Of a DNA stretch of 64,000 bases, positions 18,300 through 26,566 are shown one piece after another. Numbering within the stretch: the stretch's first letter is position 1; every line of letters starts with the position of its first letter. The notes below the pieces were generated by a model. The model worked only from the letters and a program-made list of their open reading frames with translations, was not told where the DNA came from and searched no databases. The position numbers and the translations under genes were made by a program. This DNA comes from WGAL01 sp964570865. GTDB taxonomy: Bacteria > Bacteroidota > Ignavibacteria > Ignavibacteriales > Melioribacteraceae. Location of the stretch: positions 9,392-73,391 of the forward strand of contig CAZMZM010000004.1 in NCBI GenBank assembly GCA_964570865.1. Reading direction: 5' to 3'.

Positions 18300-18885
18300 A
18301 GGCGTCTCTTTTTTCCAACTAACAGTTCTTTGTTTTGTTTTACCTTATTCAGTTAACTTAGCTCAAAGCAAACTGCTTGATAAAGTAATCAATAAGTTTA
18401 ACTCCGAAAAGTCTATTGCCGTTGATGTTATCCAAGACGGTTCTGCAACAAAGGGCAAAATGTTTTTCGAAGCTCCGGATAAAGAAAAGATTATTTTAAA
18501 TGAAAGTGAGATTATTGTAGTTGCCGATACTGTTTGGAACTACAACACAAAATTAAGCAGACTTGTAATTCAGGAACGCTCGGAGGAGTTTTCACCTTTT
18601 TCTTTATTAGATATTCTTTACAAGCTTCCGGCTAAATGTTCTTATTCCGAAAATATTGCCGAAAATAAATTTATACTTAAACCTATTGACCAACAGGAAC
18701 TTAATTTCAGATCGGTCAGCATTGTTATCGGTAAAAACAAACTCCCACGGAAGATTTTCCTTATTGATATAAACGGGAATAAGTATTCTTTTAGTTTGAA
18801 AAAGTATATTTTAGGGGAAAAATATGGCGATAGTTTTTTTAAGGTAAAATCGAAGAAAGGAATCAAGATTGTCGATCTCAGGTAA
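18283..18885 (+). CDS. lolA: LolA-like outer-membrane lipoprotein carrier
   Basis: LolA shuttles lipoproteins from the inner membrane to the outer membrane through the periplasm. The 200-residue protein has a signal peptide (about 1-27, ending LAQ) and the LolA pattern of a half-open beta barrel: KGKMFFEAPDKEKII, VVADTVWNYNTKLSR and SPFSLLDILYK. Overall similarity looks low, as usual in this family. An AGAGGA site precedes the ATG; a second ATG six bases later is an alternative start. It overlaps ftsK upstream and the flippase-like gene downstream, so it is tightly coupled. Confidence 0.8.
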   Translation: MQMLSKGVSFFQLTVLCFVLPYSVNLAQSKLLDKVINKFNSEKSIAVDVIQDGSATKGKMFFEAPDKEKIILNESEIIVVADTVWNYNTKLSRLVIQERSEEFSPFSLLDILYKLPAKCSYSENIAENKFILKPIDQQELNFRSVSIVIGKNKLPRKIFLIDINGNKYSFSLKKYILGEKYGDSFFKVKSKKGIKIVDLR

Positions 18886-19942
18886 TATAAAACATATATC
18901 CAAAAAGCAATTTTTCGGGGGTGTTATTTCGCTATTAATCACACTCCTTTTCTTATATTTGGCTTTTAGAAACGTCGATTTGCAGAAAGCTTTTCATTTG
19001 CTTTTTTCAAGAGTTTCAATCGGCTATTTTTTACTCTTTATTTCTCTTTTTCTCTTTACTAATCTGGTTAGAGCAGTAAGATGGAAATATATTTTATTGA
19101 ATGTTAAGGAAGACGTATCGCTCGCTAATCTTTTCGGAGCAATGATGATTGGTTATGGGGTTAATGCAATTGTACCGAGATTGGGCGAATTCTATCGTGC
19201 TTTTTTCCTCGGTAAGTGGGAAGGGGTTTCGCGGAGCTCGATGTTTGGAACTGTAATTGTTGAACGTCTCGTCGATTTGCTTGTCCTTTTTCTCTCCGTA
19301 GTTATCAGTGTTGCCTTATATTCGGGTGATATTTATACACAAGTTCCTTGGTTAAAAGATACTCTTCTGTGGGGAAGTTTGATTATCGGAGCATTAATCT
19401 TTATGCTGGCTTTGTTGGGTGCAAGCGGAGAGAAGAGTTATTCGGGTTTGGTTAAATTAGTCGGTAAATTCTCAAAACCAGCCTCAAAACAGCTTAATGA
19501 AATATTTGAAGCGCTCGTACTGGGAATCTCAAGTTTTAAAGGGACTAAAAATATCGGATTGGTAATATTTTTATCCGTAATAGTTATGGTACTGTACGGA
19601 CTTAATTCGCTCGTTGGTTTTTATATGCTTGACATGGAAGCGATCAATGTTGTAAATTATAAAATGGCTTGGATTTTAATGACGATTAGCGCATTCGGAA
19701 TAATCATTCCTACGCCCGGCGGTATCGGTTCATATCATGCTATTGTTATTTTCGTATTAACGGTTCTCTTCAATTTCGGAGAAGAAATCAGCGCAACTTA
19801 TGCCATATTAACTCACTTTATTTCATACGCCGGGTTTATCTCATTGGCATTTGTTTCGATTTTGTTTATCAACAGAAGACAGGTGAAATTAGGGAAAACC
19901 AAGTACAATTTTTGGTCGGTTTTAAGGAGTAGTGATGATTAA
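18869..19942 (+). CDS. Integral membrane protein of the UPF0104 / lysylphosphatidylglycerol synthase TM family
   Basis: A 357-residue polytopic membrane protein with roughly eight hydrophobic helices. Conserved family segments are RAVRWKYIL near residue 70, AIVPRLGEFYRA near 105, VIVERLVDL near 130 and PTPGGIGSYHA near 285. This fold is the flippase part of MprF and occurs alone in many bacteria as a presumed lipid or glycolipid transporter. The start is TTG with an AAAGGA site 7-8 bases upstream, inside lolA. No synthetase domain is attached. The substrate is unknown. Confidence 0.85.
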   Translation: MSISGNIKHISKKQFFGGVISLLITLLFLYLAFRNVDLQKAFHLLFSRVSIGYFLLFISLFLFTNLVRAVRWKYILLNVKEDVSLANLFGAMMIGYGVNAIVPRLGEFYRAFFLGKWEGVSRSSMFGTVIVERLVDLLVLFLSVVISVALYSGDIYTQVPWLKDTLLWGSLIIGALIFMLALLGASGEKSYSGLVKLVGKFSKPASKQLNEIFEALVLGISSFKGTKNIGLVIFLSVIVMVLYGLNSLVGFYMLDMEAINVVNYKMAWILMTISAFGIIIPTPGGIGSYHAIVIFVLTVLFNFGEEISATYAILTHFISYAGFISLAFVSILFINRRQVKLGKTKYNFWSVLRSSDD

Positions 19943-20591
19943 AAAAAGTTTTACGCTTATTATTTTTCTGTTTGTAACGATTACTTTCGGACAAAAAAAA
20001 TCGTTCAATAATTTTGAAGTTACATCGGGTATGGGAATTCAAATGGCATATACTCCGGTGTTGACAAATTACGTAAACAACAATTACGGATATAATTCAC
20101 CTCTTAAGACTTTTAATAACGGAGTAGAAACTTGGATTGAAGTAAATACGGATTATTCCAAGGATTTTCAGCTCGGGATTGAATTTGCATACAACTATTT
20201 TTCATATACAAATGTTCTCGGAAGCGGCTTGGTTTATGAGCTTGATAAAACAATCTACATGCCTACTTTGCTTGGCTATTACATTATTGAAGGGGAAGGG
20301 TATGAGTTTAAGTTTGGAGTCGGATTAGGTTACAGATACGCGGAAATAGCGGAGAAAACTTATACTTCAGACAGTTATTCGGCAGGCGGATTTGGCAGTC
20401 TGATGCGTTCCCAAGCTTTAACGGCGTTGGGGAATAATTTATATGTTAATCTCAGTGGCGACTTAAGATATGATATAATAGGCACGCCGAAAAACGGGGA
20501 TAACAAAATTTATGATAATGTTCTACAACAGAATGTTACTCTGAACTCTTTCAGTGTAGTTGTAAGAGTTGGAATTACATATATTTTTTAG
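19935..20591 (+). CDS. Small secreted beta-barrel-like protein, function unknown
   Basis: About 218 residues with a signal peptide (MIKKSFTLIIFLFVTITFGQ). The rest alternates aromatic and polar residues in beta-strand fashion, with several Gly-Tyr-rich segments, and ends in a terminal Phe (GITYIF), typical of small outer-membrane barrels in this group. I chose ATG 19935 over GTG 19932 because the AAGGAG site is better spaced. It overlaps the preceding membrane gene by 8 bases and uppP follows after 9, which suggests an envelope role. No named family was recognised. Confidence 0.75.
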   Translation: MIKKSFTLIIFLFVTITFGQKKSFNNFEVTSGMGIQMAYTPVLTNYVNNNYGYNSPLKTFNNGVETWIEVNTDYSKDFQLGIEFAYNYFSYTNVLGSGLVYELDKTIYMPTLLGYYIIEGEGYEFKFGVGLGYRYAEIAEKTYTSDSYSAGGFGSLMRSQALTALGNNLYVNLSGDLRYDIIGTPKNGDNKIYDNVLQQNVTLNSFSVVVRVGITYIF

Positions 20592-20600
20592 GAGGAAAAT

Positions 20601-21449
20601 TTGTCAGTTATCGAAGCAGTAATATTAGGATTAATACAGGGTTTGACGGAATTTTTACCCATAAGCAGTACAGGGCACTTAACGTTAACCGGAAAAATAA
20701 TGGGTGTTATTTCAAAAGATCATCCCGAGCAATGGACAGCGTTTATTGCCGTTATTCAGCTCGGAACTCTTTTGGCTGTATTGGTTTATTTCAGGGTTGA
20801 GATTTGGAAAATTATTGTTGATTTTTTGAGAGATAATTTAACTCGGCGTAAAAAATATGACGAGCAAACGCTTTACTCAAAGTTGGGTTGGTTAATTATT
20901 ATCGGTTCAATTCCGGTAGGGATAATCGGATTGGGATTTAAGGACTTTATCGAAGGGGCTTTTACAAAAAATTTGTATGTTATCTCGGGTAGTTTAATAA
21001 TATTTGCACTTGTACTTGCTTATGCCGAAAAGATAGGGAAGTTCAAAAAGGATATGAAAGATATTACATGGAAAGATGCTTTGATAATCGGAGCTTTCCA
21101 GTCATTGGCTCTTATCCCGGGTTCATCCCGTTCAGGTTCTACAATTACCGGCGGTTTGTTTACCGGACTGAAAAGGGATGTTGCGGCAAAGTTTTCTTTT
21201 CTTCTCGGCATTCCTGCAATTCTTGCCAGCGGTTTGCTTGAGTTTTACCAGTCCCTTAATTTCCTTGATTCCGACGGAATGGTAAACTTAATAGTTGCAA
21301 CTGTTGTCTCGGCAATCAGCGGATATTTTGCCATCGATTTTTTGCTCAAATATCTTAAAGTTCATTCGACCCGAGTATTTATTTCATACCGGATTGCAAT
21401 TGCATTAGTAATTCTTTATTTAATTACAACCCAAGTAATTGGTGCATAA
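20601..21449 (+). CDS. uppP: Undecaprenyl-diphosphatase
   Basis: UppP (BacA) recycles undecaprenyl pyrophosphate to the monophosphate carrier used for peptidoglycan and O-antigen. The 282-residue membrane protein carries both signature motifs: GLTEFLPISSTGHL near residue 13 and PGSSRSGSTITGG near residue 172. The start is TTG, five bases after a perfect AGGAGG. It sits in the envelope-related run lolA, flippase-like, barrel-like, uppP. Confidence 0.97.
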   Translation: MSVIEAVILGLIQGLTEFLPISSTGHLTLTGKIMGVISKDHPEQWTAFIAVIQLGTLLAVLVYFRVEIWKIIVDFLRDNLTRRKKYDEQTLYSKLGWLIIIGSIPVGIIGLGFKDFIEGAFTKNLYVISGSLIIFALVLAYAEKIGKFKKDMKDITWKDALIIGAFQSLALIPGSSRSGSTITGGLFTGLKRDVAAKFSFLLGIPAILASGLLEFYQSLNFLDSDGMVNLIVATVVSAISGYFAIDFLLKYLKVHSTRVFISYRIAIALVILYLITTQVIGA

Positions 21450-21474
21450 AGTTAAATTAACAGGAGGAAAGGTG

Positions 21475-22095
21475 ATGAGGAAAATATTATTTCTGACCAT
21501 AATTTTTGCTGTTTCAATCTTTGCGCAAAAAAATGGAAGAAAAAAGTTTAACCCGAGATTAAATATTAATAAAGGAAAATTGGAGAGATTAATGGATTTA
21601 AAAAAAGGTGAAGGTTTAATAGCGACAATTAAAACTAATATGGGAAATATTGTAATTGAATTATTTCCCGATAAAGCCCCGAAAACTGTTGAGAACTTTG
21701 CCGGATTGGCAAACAGCGGCTATTACAACGGGATAATTTTTCACAGAGTCATCGAAAATTTTATGATTCAAGCCGGCGATCCGACAGGTACGGGCTCTGG
21801 CGGAGAAAGTATATGGAACGGTACTTTTGAAGATGAATTTTCACCGGAACTTACTTTTGACGGAGACGGAATTTTAGCTATGGCAAATCGCGGGCCCAAT
21901 ACAAATACAAGTCAGTTTTTTATTACATTAGCCGCAACTCCATGGCTCAATAATCATCATACGATATTCGGTAAAGTTATTGAAGGTTTGGATGTAGTTC
22001 ATGAAATCGGGAAAGTAAAAACCAGTAAACCGTTCGACAGACCTGTTGAGAAGGTTTACATGAAATCTGTTAAGGTTCAAAAAGTAGCTTTATAG
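21475..22095 (+). CDS. Peptidyl-prolyl cis-trans isomerase, cyclophilin type, exported
   Basis: A 206-residue cyclophilin that should act in the periplasm: a signal peptide (MRKILFLTIIFAVSIFAQ) precedes a ~160-residue cyclophilin domain with FHRVIENFMIQAGDPTGTG, LAMANRGPNTNTSQFFIT and the HTIFGKVIEGLDVV end. The conserved Arg in FHRV and the Phe and Gln of SQFF are present. I chose ATG 21475 because AGGAGG lies 7 bases upstream and the signal peptide begins there; the frame is open further upstream into uppP. Confidence 0.93.
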   Translation: MRKILFLTIIFAVSIFAQKNGRKKFNPRLNINKGKLERLMDLKKGEGLIATIKTNMGNIVIELFPDKAPKTVENFAGLANSGYYNGIIFHRVIENFMIQAGDPTGTGSGGESIWNGTFEDEFSPELTFDGDGILAMANRGPNTNTSQFFITLAATPWLNNHHTIFGKVIEGLDVVHEIGKVKTSKPFDRPVEKVYMKSVKVQKVAL

Positions 22096-22099
22096 TTAA

Positions 22100-23572
22100 A
22101 TGAAGGAGAAGGATTTTTTCTCATCTCGGTGGGGATTAATAATATCCACATTGGGAATTGCAGTCGGTACCGGAAATATTTGGCGCTTCTCTCGTGTGGT
22201 CGCACAAAATGGCGGCGGTTCTTTCCTTATTCCGTGGGTCTTGTTTTTGTTCTTCTGGTCGGTGCCGTTAATAATTGCCGAATTCGGAATAGGTAAGTTT
22301 ACGAAAATGGGACCGCTTGGCTCCATTGCTAAATTAGCCGGTAAGAACTTTGCTTGGGTTGGAGCGTACATTGTTTTTGTTTCAACCGCAATTATGTTTT
22401 ACTATTCCGTTGTTACGGGATGGTGCCTAAAATATTTTATTGCTGCGGTAAGCGGAAATCTTTTTGACAACCGGAATTATTTTAGTTATTGGAATTCATT
22501 TGCCTCAAGCTCCATGCCTGTAGTATTTCACTTTTTTTCAATTTCCATTTCAGCGTTTGTAGTTTACAAGGGAATTAAAAACGGAATTGAAAAAACCAGC
22601 AAAGTGTTGGTAATTTCACTTATTGTAATTTTACTTCTTCTTTTGGTCAGAGCTGTTATGTTACCTAATTCAATTGAGGGATTAAAGTACTTTTTTACTC
22701 CCGATTTGAAATATCTACTCAATTTCAAAACTTGGCTTAATGCTCTTACACAAAATGCTTGGGATACAGGCGCCGGATGGGGACTAATATTAACATATGC
22801 GATTTATATGAGGCGAAAGGAAGACGTTCCTCTTAATGCATCCTTAATCGGATTTGGAAATAATTCCGTTTCGTTAATAGCCGGAATAATTATTTTTTCA
22901 ACGGTTTTCTCTTTAAGCTCGGTTGATGCAATGAGCCGGATTACACAATCCGGTCCTGCAAATACAGGATTAACTTTTATTTACTTGCCGATGTTGTTTG
23001 CAAAGTTTTCATCAAATATGAATATTAATATTTTTTTCGCATCAATATTTTTCTTAGCGTTACTTTTCGCCGCTATCTCATCATTGATTTCATTAGTGGA
23101 ATTAACTACACGCACATTTATTGATTTTGGAATCAGCAGAAAAAAATCTGTTTTAATAGTAGCCGCAATGGGATTTTTATTGGGAATTCCTTCCGCTCTA
23201 AACCAAGATTTTTTTACTAACCAGGACTGGGTTTGGGGAGTTGGATTAATTTTAAGCGGCGCTGCCATTTCATTTGCCATCATTCGTTTCGGTGTGGATA
23301 AATTCAGGACCGAAATAATTAACGGGAAGGGAAGCGATATTAAGATAGGTAAATGGTACAATTACTTTATCGCATATTTAATTCCGCTTCAGGCGGTTGT
23401 TCTGCTGGTTTGGTGGCTTGTTTCTTCAGCCTCGTGGGATAAGGAGTGGTGGAATCCGTTTCACTCGGCTAACGCCGGCACTTGTTTGTTTCAATGGGGA
23501 ATAGTTATTCTTATCTTTATTCTTCTAAATAAATTTTTTGTCAGGTTGCTTTTCAATAAGGAGGAAGAATGA
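22100..23572 (+). CDS. Sodium-dependent transporter, NSS/SNF family
   Basis: This 490-residue protein is a LeuT-fold Na+-coupled amino-acid symporter. TM1 has the signature GTGNIWRFSRVVAQNGGGSFL, where the unwound helix binds Na+ and substrate. About 11-12 hydrophobic helices follow, including AWDTGAGWGLILTYA (TM6 region) and SLISLVELTTRTFIDFG (TM8 region). No strong ribosome site precedes the ATG. Its stop overlaps the ATG of a 35-residue membrane peptide gene (ATGA), as in two-part NSS transporters of the MetP-MetS type. Confidence 0.93.
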   Translation: MKEKDFFSSRWGLIISTLGIAVGTGNIWRFSRVVAQNGGGSFLIPWVLFLFFWSVPLIIAEFGIGKFTKMGPLGSIAKLAGKNFAWVGAYIVFVSTAIMFYYSVVTGWCLKYFIAAVSGNLFDNRNYFSYWNSFASSSMPVVFHFFSISISAFVVYKGIKNGIEKTSKVLVISLIVILLLLLVRAVMLPNSIEGLKYFFTPDLKYLLNFKTWLNALTQNAWDTGAGWGLILTYAIYMRRKEDVPLNASLIGFGNNSVSLIAGIIIFSTVFSLSSVDAMSRITQSGPANTGLTFIYLPMLFAKFSSNMNINIFFASIFFLALLFAAISSLISLVELTTRTFIDFGISRKKSVLIVAAMGFLLGIPSALNQDFFTNQDWVWGVGLILSGAAISFAIIRFGVDKFRTEIINGKGSDIKIGKWYNYFIAYLIPLQAVVLLVWWLVSSASWDKEWWNPFHSANAGTCLFQWGIVILIFILLNKFFVRLLFNKEEE

Positions 23573-23676
23573 TTACCGTTATTACCGCAATTATTATTTT
23601 GTCGATTGTTTGGGGCGGTTTTATTTTACTTCTCCGCAAAGCAATTGTAAGTGAAAAAAGGAAGAACAATGGCTAA
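23569..23676 (+). CDS. MetS-like small subunit of NSS transporter (35 aa)
   Basis: A 35-residue open frame starts within the last codons of the transporter (ATGA overlap, GGAGGAA site upstream). The peptide is one hydrophobic helix containing the IVWGGFILLL segment followed by a basic tail (RKAIVSEKRKNNG). This matches the NSS small subunits such as MetS, single-helix peptides with a conserved WGGF-type core encoded directly after the transporter and needed for its function in Corynebacterium. The 8-base overlap with holA continues the coupled run. Confidence 0.8.
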   Translation: MITVITAIIILSIVWGGFILLLRKAIVSEKRKNNG

Positions 23677-24697
23677 AAGAAAAAAGCTGAATGCTTTAAA
23701 TATTTATGAAATTAATAAATACCTGAATAAGGAAAACCCTCTTCCTATCTATTACTTTTTCGGTAAAGATAATTTTGCTAAAGACGCCGTTGTTAAAATT
23801 GTTCTGAAAAATTATTCCGATTTTATTTCTTCCGATTTTGACAGTGAAGTTATTGATTGTTCCAAAAACACAACAATTGACCAAATTATTTCTCTCGCTT
23901 CCGCATTTCCGTTTGGAGGTGATAAAAAGATAGTAGTTGTAAAAAACTTTGATCAGATTAAAAATAAAAAAGCTTTATTGCAATATGTTAAATCGCCCTC
24001 AGACTTTACAATTTTAGTTATTTTGGATAACTCCGAAGTTCTTTATGAAACCGAGCTTAACAACGAATTGAATAGTCATAAATATATTTTCCATGCTGCC
24101 GGTTTATCCGGTAGTAGTTGGAACGATTGGATAATTTCCCGTGCGAGAGAATTGAAATTGAAAATCAGCGGTATTAATTCCCAGTTGCTCCTCGAATTGG
24201 TTGGCGAAAATAAATCCCTTCTTCTAAGACAGTTGGAAAAATTTGCCGATTATCTCGGAGAAGATAAAGAAATAACTAAAGAGCTGATAACGGAATTAGC
24301 CTCTAAAACAAAAGGATATACTATTTTTGATTTACAGGACGCCGTAATGTCCGGCAATAAAGCTAAGGCTTTAAAAATAGGTAAAAATATTCTTAACAGC
24401 GGAGTTGATATCGGGATGATTGTTAACTCTTTGGCAAATCTGATTTATCTGACAGCCCTTGGTTTTGAACTTAAAAGAACTGAAAACAACTCTAAAAAAG
24501 AAGCAGGTATTTTACATTTGCATCCTTTCTATTATGGAAAAGCGCGTAATGCAAAATATTTTTCCACCGACGGAATTGCAAAATTGGAGCAAGTATTTTC
24601 GGCTTTGCTAAAAGCGGATTTAGCAATAAAAACCTCTGCCGCTGATGGAGAAACCGTCTTTGTTTCTCTTATTTCAGGTATGTTCTATCATGATTAA
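23669..24697 (+). CDS. holA: DNA polymerase III subunit delta
   Basis: The delta subunit opens the sliding clamp as part of the clamp loader. About 342 residues match the HolA family: PIYYFFGKDNFAKD near the start, FPFGGDKKIVVVKNFD, then LLLELVGENKSLLLRQLEKFADYLG and the C-terminal collar domain (GKARNAKYFSTDGIAKLEQVFSALLKADLAIK). I chose ATG 23669 (MAKRKKL) with an AGGAAG site rather than the upstream GTG at 23651, which would lie further inside the small transporter subunit gene. Confidence 0.92.
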   Translation: MAKRKKLNALNIYEINKYLNKENPLPIYYFFGKDNFAKDAVVKIVLKNYSDFISSDFDSEVIDCSKNTTIDQIISLASAFPFGGDKKIVVVKNFDQIKNKKALLQYVKSPSDFTILVILDNSEVLYETELNNELNSHKYIFHAAGLSGSSWNDWIISRARELKLKISGINSQLLLELVGENKSLLLRQLEKFADYLGEDKEITKELITELASKTKGYTIFDLQDAVMSGNKAKALKIGKNILNSGVDIGMIVNSLANLIYLTALGFELKRTENNSKKEAGILHLHPFYYGKARNAKYFSTDGIAKLEQVFSALLKADLAIKTSAADGETVFVSLISGMFYHD

Positions 24698-24714
24698 ATA
24701 GAACCTTTCTATTT
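24696..24714 (+). terminator. Weak hairpin after holA
   Basis: AAATAGAA (24696-24703) pairs with TTCTATTT (24707-24714) over a 3-base loop, overlapping the holA stop. It is AT-only and has no long T run, so termination is uncertain. Confidence 0.3.
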
Positions 24715-24804
24715 ATTTCGTTAAACATTATCTTTAATACTTAATAATTGATAAAAAATAAAATAAATTTTGAAACTTATTGAAAGATTGTAGGTTAAAA
24801 TAAC

Positions 24805-25389
24805 TTGAAAAGAGATTTTAAAAACTGGAGCGATGAAGAGTTAATAAAGGAGTTTCAGGATAACGATACACAGGAAGCTTATGAAGCACTCGTTAAACGT
24901 TACAAAGATCCTTTAATGAACTTTGTTTTTAGATTTGTTGGTGATAGGGAAGCGGCGGTTGATATTGTTCAAGATACGATGGTAAAGTTTTATTTAAAAA
25001 AAGATTCGTATCAGACAATAGCGAAATTTTCAACATGGCTTTATACAATAGCTGCAAACTTAGCTAAAAATGAAATTAAGAGAAGAAACAGACGTTCTTT
25101 TTTATCGTTGAATAAAGAAAATGAAGATGGACCAAACTTGCAGGTTGCCGATACCAAGGTTATAGATCCTGAGCGCTCAGCGCATAATCAGATGCTGGAA
25201 GAAGTTGTGCAGCGAGCTTTGCTGAAGGTGAAACCGGTTTATCGCGAAATGGTTATTTTAAGGGATGTTGAAGGATTTTCGTATGAAGAGATAGCCGAGA
25301 TGAAAAAGATGTCGTTAGGCACGGTTAAATCAAGAATAAACAGAGGAAGAAATCAATTAAAAAAATTGTTACAAAAGTATTATGAATAA
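24805..25389 (+). CDS. ECF-type RNA polymerase sigma factor
   Basis: A 194-residue extracytoplasmic-function sigma factor. Region 2 covers about residues 22-90 (ALVKRYKDPLMNFVFRFVGD, AVDIVQDTMVKFY, TWLYTIAANLAKNEIKRR) and region 4 about 130-190 (YREMVILRDVEGFSYEEIAE, SLGTVKSRINRGRNQLKK, the helix-turn-helix reading the -35 site). Regions 1.1 and 3 are absent, as expected. The start is TTG after an AGG-containing leader. The next gene overlaps its stop by 8 bases and may encode its regulator. Confidence 0.93.
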   Translation: MKRDFKNWSDEELIKEFQDNDTQEAYEALVKRYKDPLMNFVFRFVGDREAAVDIVQDTMVKFYLKKDSYQTIAKFSTWLYTIAANLAKNEIKRRNRRSFLSLNKENEDGPNLQVADTKVIDPERSAHNQMLEEVVQRALLKVKPVYREMVILRDVEGFSYEEIAEMKKMSLGTVKSRINRGRNQLKKLLQKYYE

Positions 25390-25999
25390 AATGAAAAGTA
25401 AAAAATCATTTGACGAAGAAGCGGTTTCGGAACTGCTTAAGAATCTGAAAAAAGAAAAAGCGCCGGAAAATTTTGAATATAACCTTATGGTTCGTATTCA
25501 AAACAAAAATTTTGGATCGGCAGTCAGGGAAGAAAAATCAAGTCTTCTTTGGATATTCGTCCCGTCAGCATCAATAGTTGCAGCCGCATTTGTTGTTCTT
25601 ATTTTCATGTTTAATGGTATTGGAAACGAAATGCCTGCTAACCAACCGAAAATGATTAAGAACAAATCCGCCCAAACTTATGTTGTTCTTAACCCGTCAA
25701 GCAAAACGTCGAGTAAAAAGTCGGACGAAATTGATATGGTTAAAATCCTTAAAACGGAGAATGACGTTGTTATAAACAAGTCTGTTAAAATTCCCGTTAA
25801 TAATCGAAAATCGTTGCCCCTCGACAAATTTCTTTCGAACGGAACTGTTCCGGCAAATTCAAATTCCGCCACATTAGTATCGGAAGAGATTTCACCGTTT
25901 CATTTTGACGGATTTTTTCCATACATGGAAGCAAAGGAAAAAGCTCAAAAGCCGGCAATTAAAGATTCTGTGAAAGCCAAACTAAAGTCAAAAAAATAA
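25382..25999 (+). CDS. Single-pass membrane protein, candidate anti-sigma factor
   Basis: A 205-residue protein with a basic and acidic cytoplasmic part (residues 1-55), one membrane helix (about 57-77, LLWIFVPSASIVAAAFVVLIF) and an extracytoplasmic tail rich in Lys, Ser and Asn. Position right after an ECF sigma gene with overlap, plus this topology, suggests a membrane-anchored regulator. The zinc motif HxxxCxxC of classic anti-sigma domains is missing; FEYNLMVRIQNK could be a short sigma-binding helix. The family was not recognised and the function is inferred from context only. Confidence 0.65.
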   Translation: MNKMKSKKSFDEEAVSELLKNLKKEKAPENFEYNLMVRIQNKNFGSAVREEKSSLLWIFVPSASIVAAAFVVLIFMFNGIGNEMPANQPKMIKNKSAQTYVVLNPSSKTSSKKSDEIDMVKILKTENDVVINKSVKIPVNNRKSLPLDKFLSNGTVPANSNSATLVSEEISPFHFDGFFPYMEAKEKAQKPAIKDSVKAKLKSKK

Positions 26000-26021
26000 T
26001 TTGTACAGATATTGTAATTAA

Positions 26022-26051
26022 TTTGGAAATTATTTAACTTTTATATCTTAA
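26022..26051 (+). promoter_or_regulatory. Probable promoter of rpmE
   Basis: TTTG (26022-26025) and TATCTTAA (26044-26051) are spaced by 18 bases, resembling TTTG / TAnnTTTG. It lies 26 bases before the rpmE start. Confidence 0.4.
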
Positions 26052-26076
26052 TTTTTACAAGAAAGGTGTTTATATT

Positions 26077-26280
26077 ATGAAAAGTGGAATTCATCCTAAG
26101 TATCAAAAATGTGTAGTGACTTGCGTTTGTGGCAATACTTTTGTAACTCGCTCGACTGTTCCTGAAATCAAATTGGAAATTTGTTCGGAATGCCATCCGT
26201 TTTATACCGGTAAACAAAAAATGCTTGATTCAGCCGGTCGTGTTGAAAAATTCAACAAAAAATACGGACTCAAAAAGTAA
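26077..26280 (+). CDS. rpmE: 50S ribosomal protein L31
   Basis: L31 sits at the subunit interface of the large ribosomal subunit. The 67 residues begin MKSGIHPKYQKC and keep the zinc-ribbon cysteines of the C+ form: CVVTCVCGN and CSECHP. The end reads DSAGRVEKFNKKYGLKK. This zinc-holding version is the one replaced by a C- paralogue under zinc limitation in some bacteria; no paralogue is in the window. It is a single-gene unit between a promoter and a strong terminator. Confidence 0.98.
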   Translation: MKSGIHPKYQKCVVTCVCGNTFVTRSTVPEIKLEICSECHPFYTGKQKMLDSAGRVEKFNKKYGLKK

Positions 26281-26300
26281 ATCAACTTTTAGAATATTTA

Positions 26301-26327
26301 AAGCCCGTCTTAGTGACGGGCTTTTTT
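26301..26327 (+). terminator. Rho-independent terminator after rpmE
   Basis: AAGCCCGTC (26301-26309) pairs with GACGGGCTT (26315-26323) over a 5-base loop and ends in a T run. Confidence 0.9.
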
Positions 26328-26566
26328 ATTTTATACGGATAAATATAAAGATTTTTCTTCGGGCGCTTTTTAAAACAAATTTATGTTACATAATTTAACC
26401 GCAATTAATTCTTAACTCGCAACTTAATCGGCAAAAAAAGATAGTCTTCTACAGCTATTTACCTGTAAAAATCGAGTAGATTAGTTATATTTATAAGTTA
26501 TATTAGAATAATATTATGATGCGTAATAGTTGATTTTTTTAGCCTAAACAGAAAAACGAGATTTTT

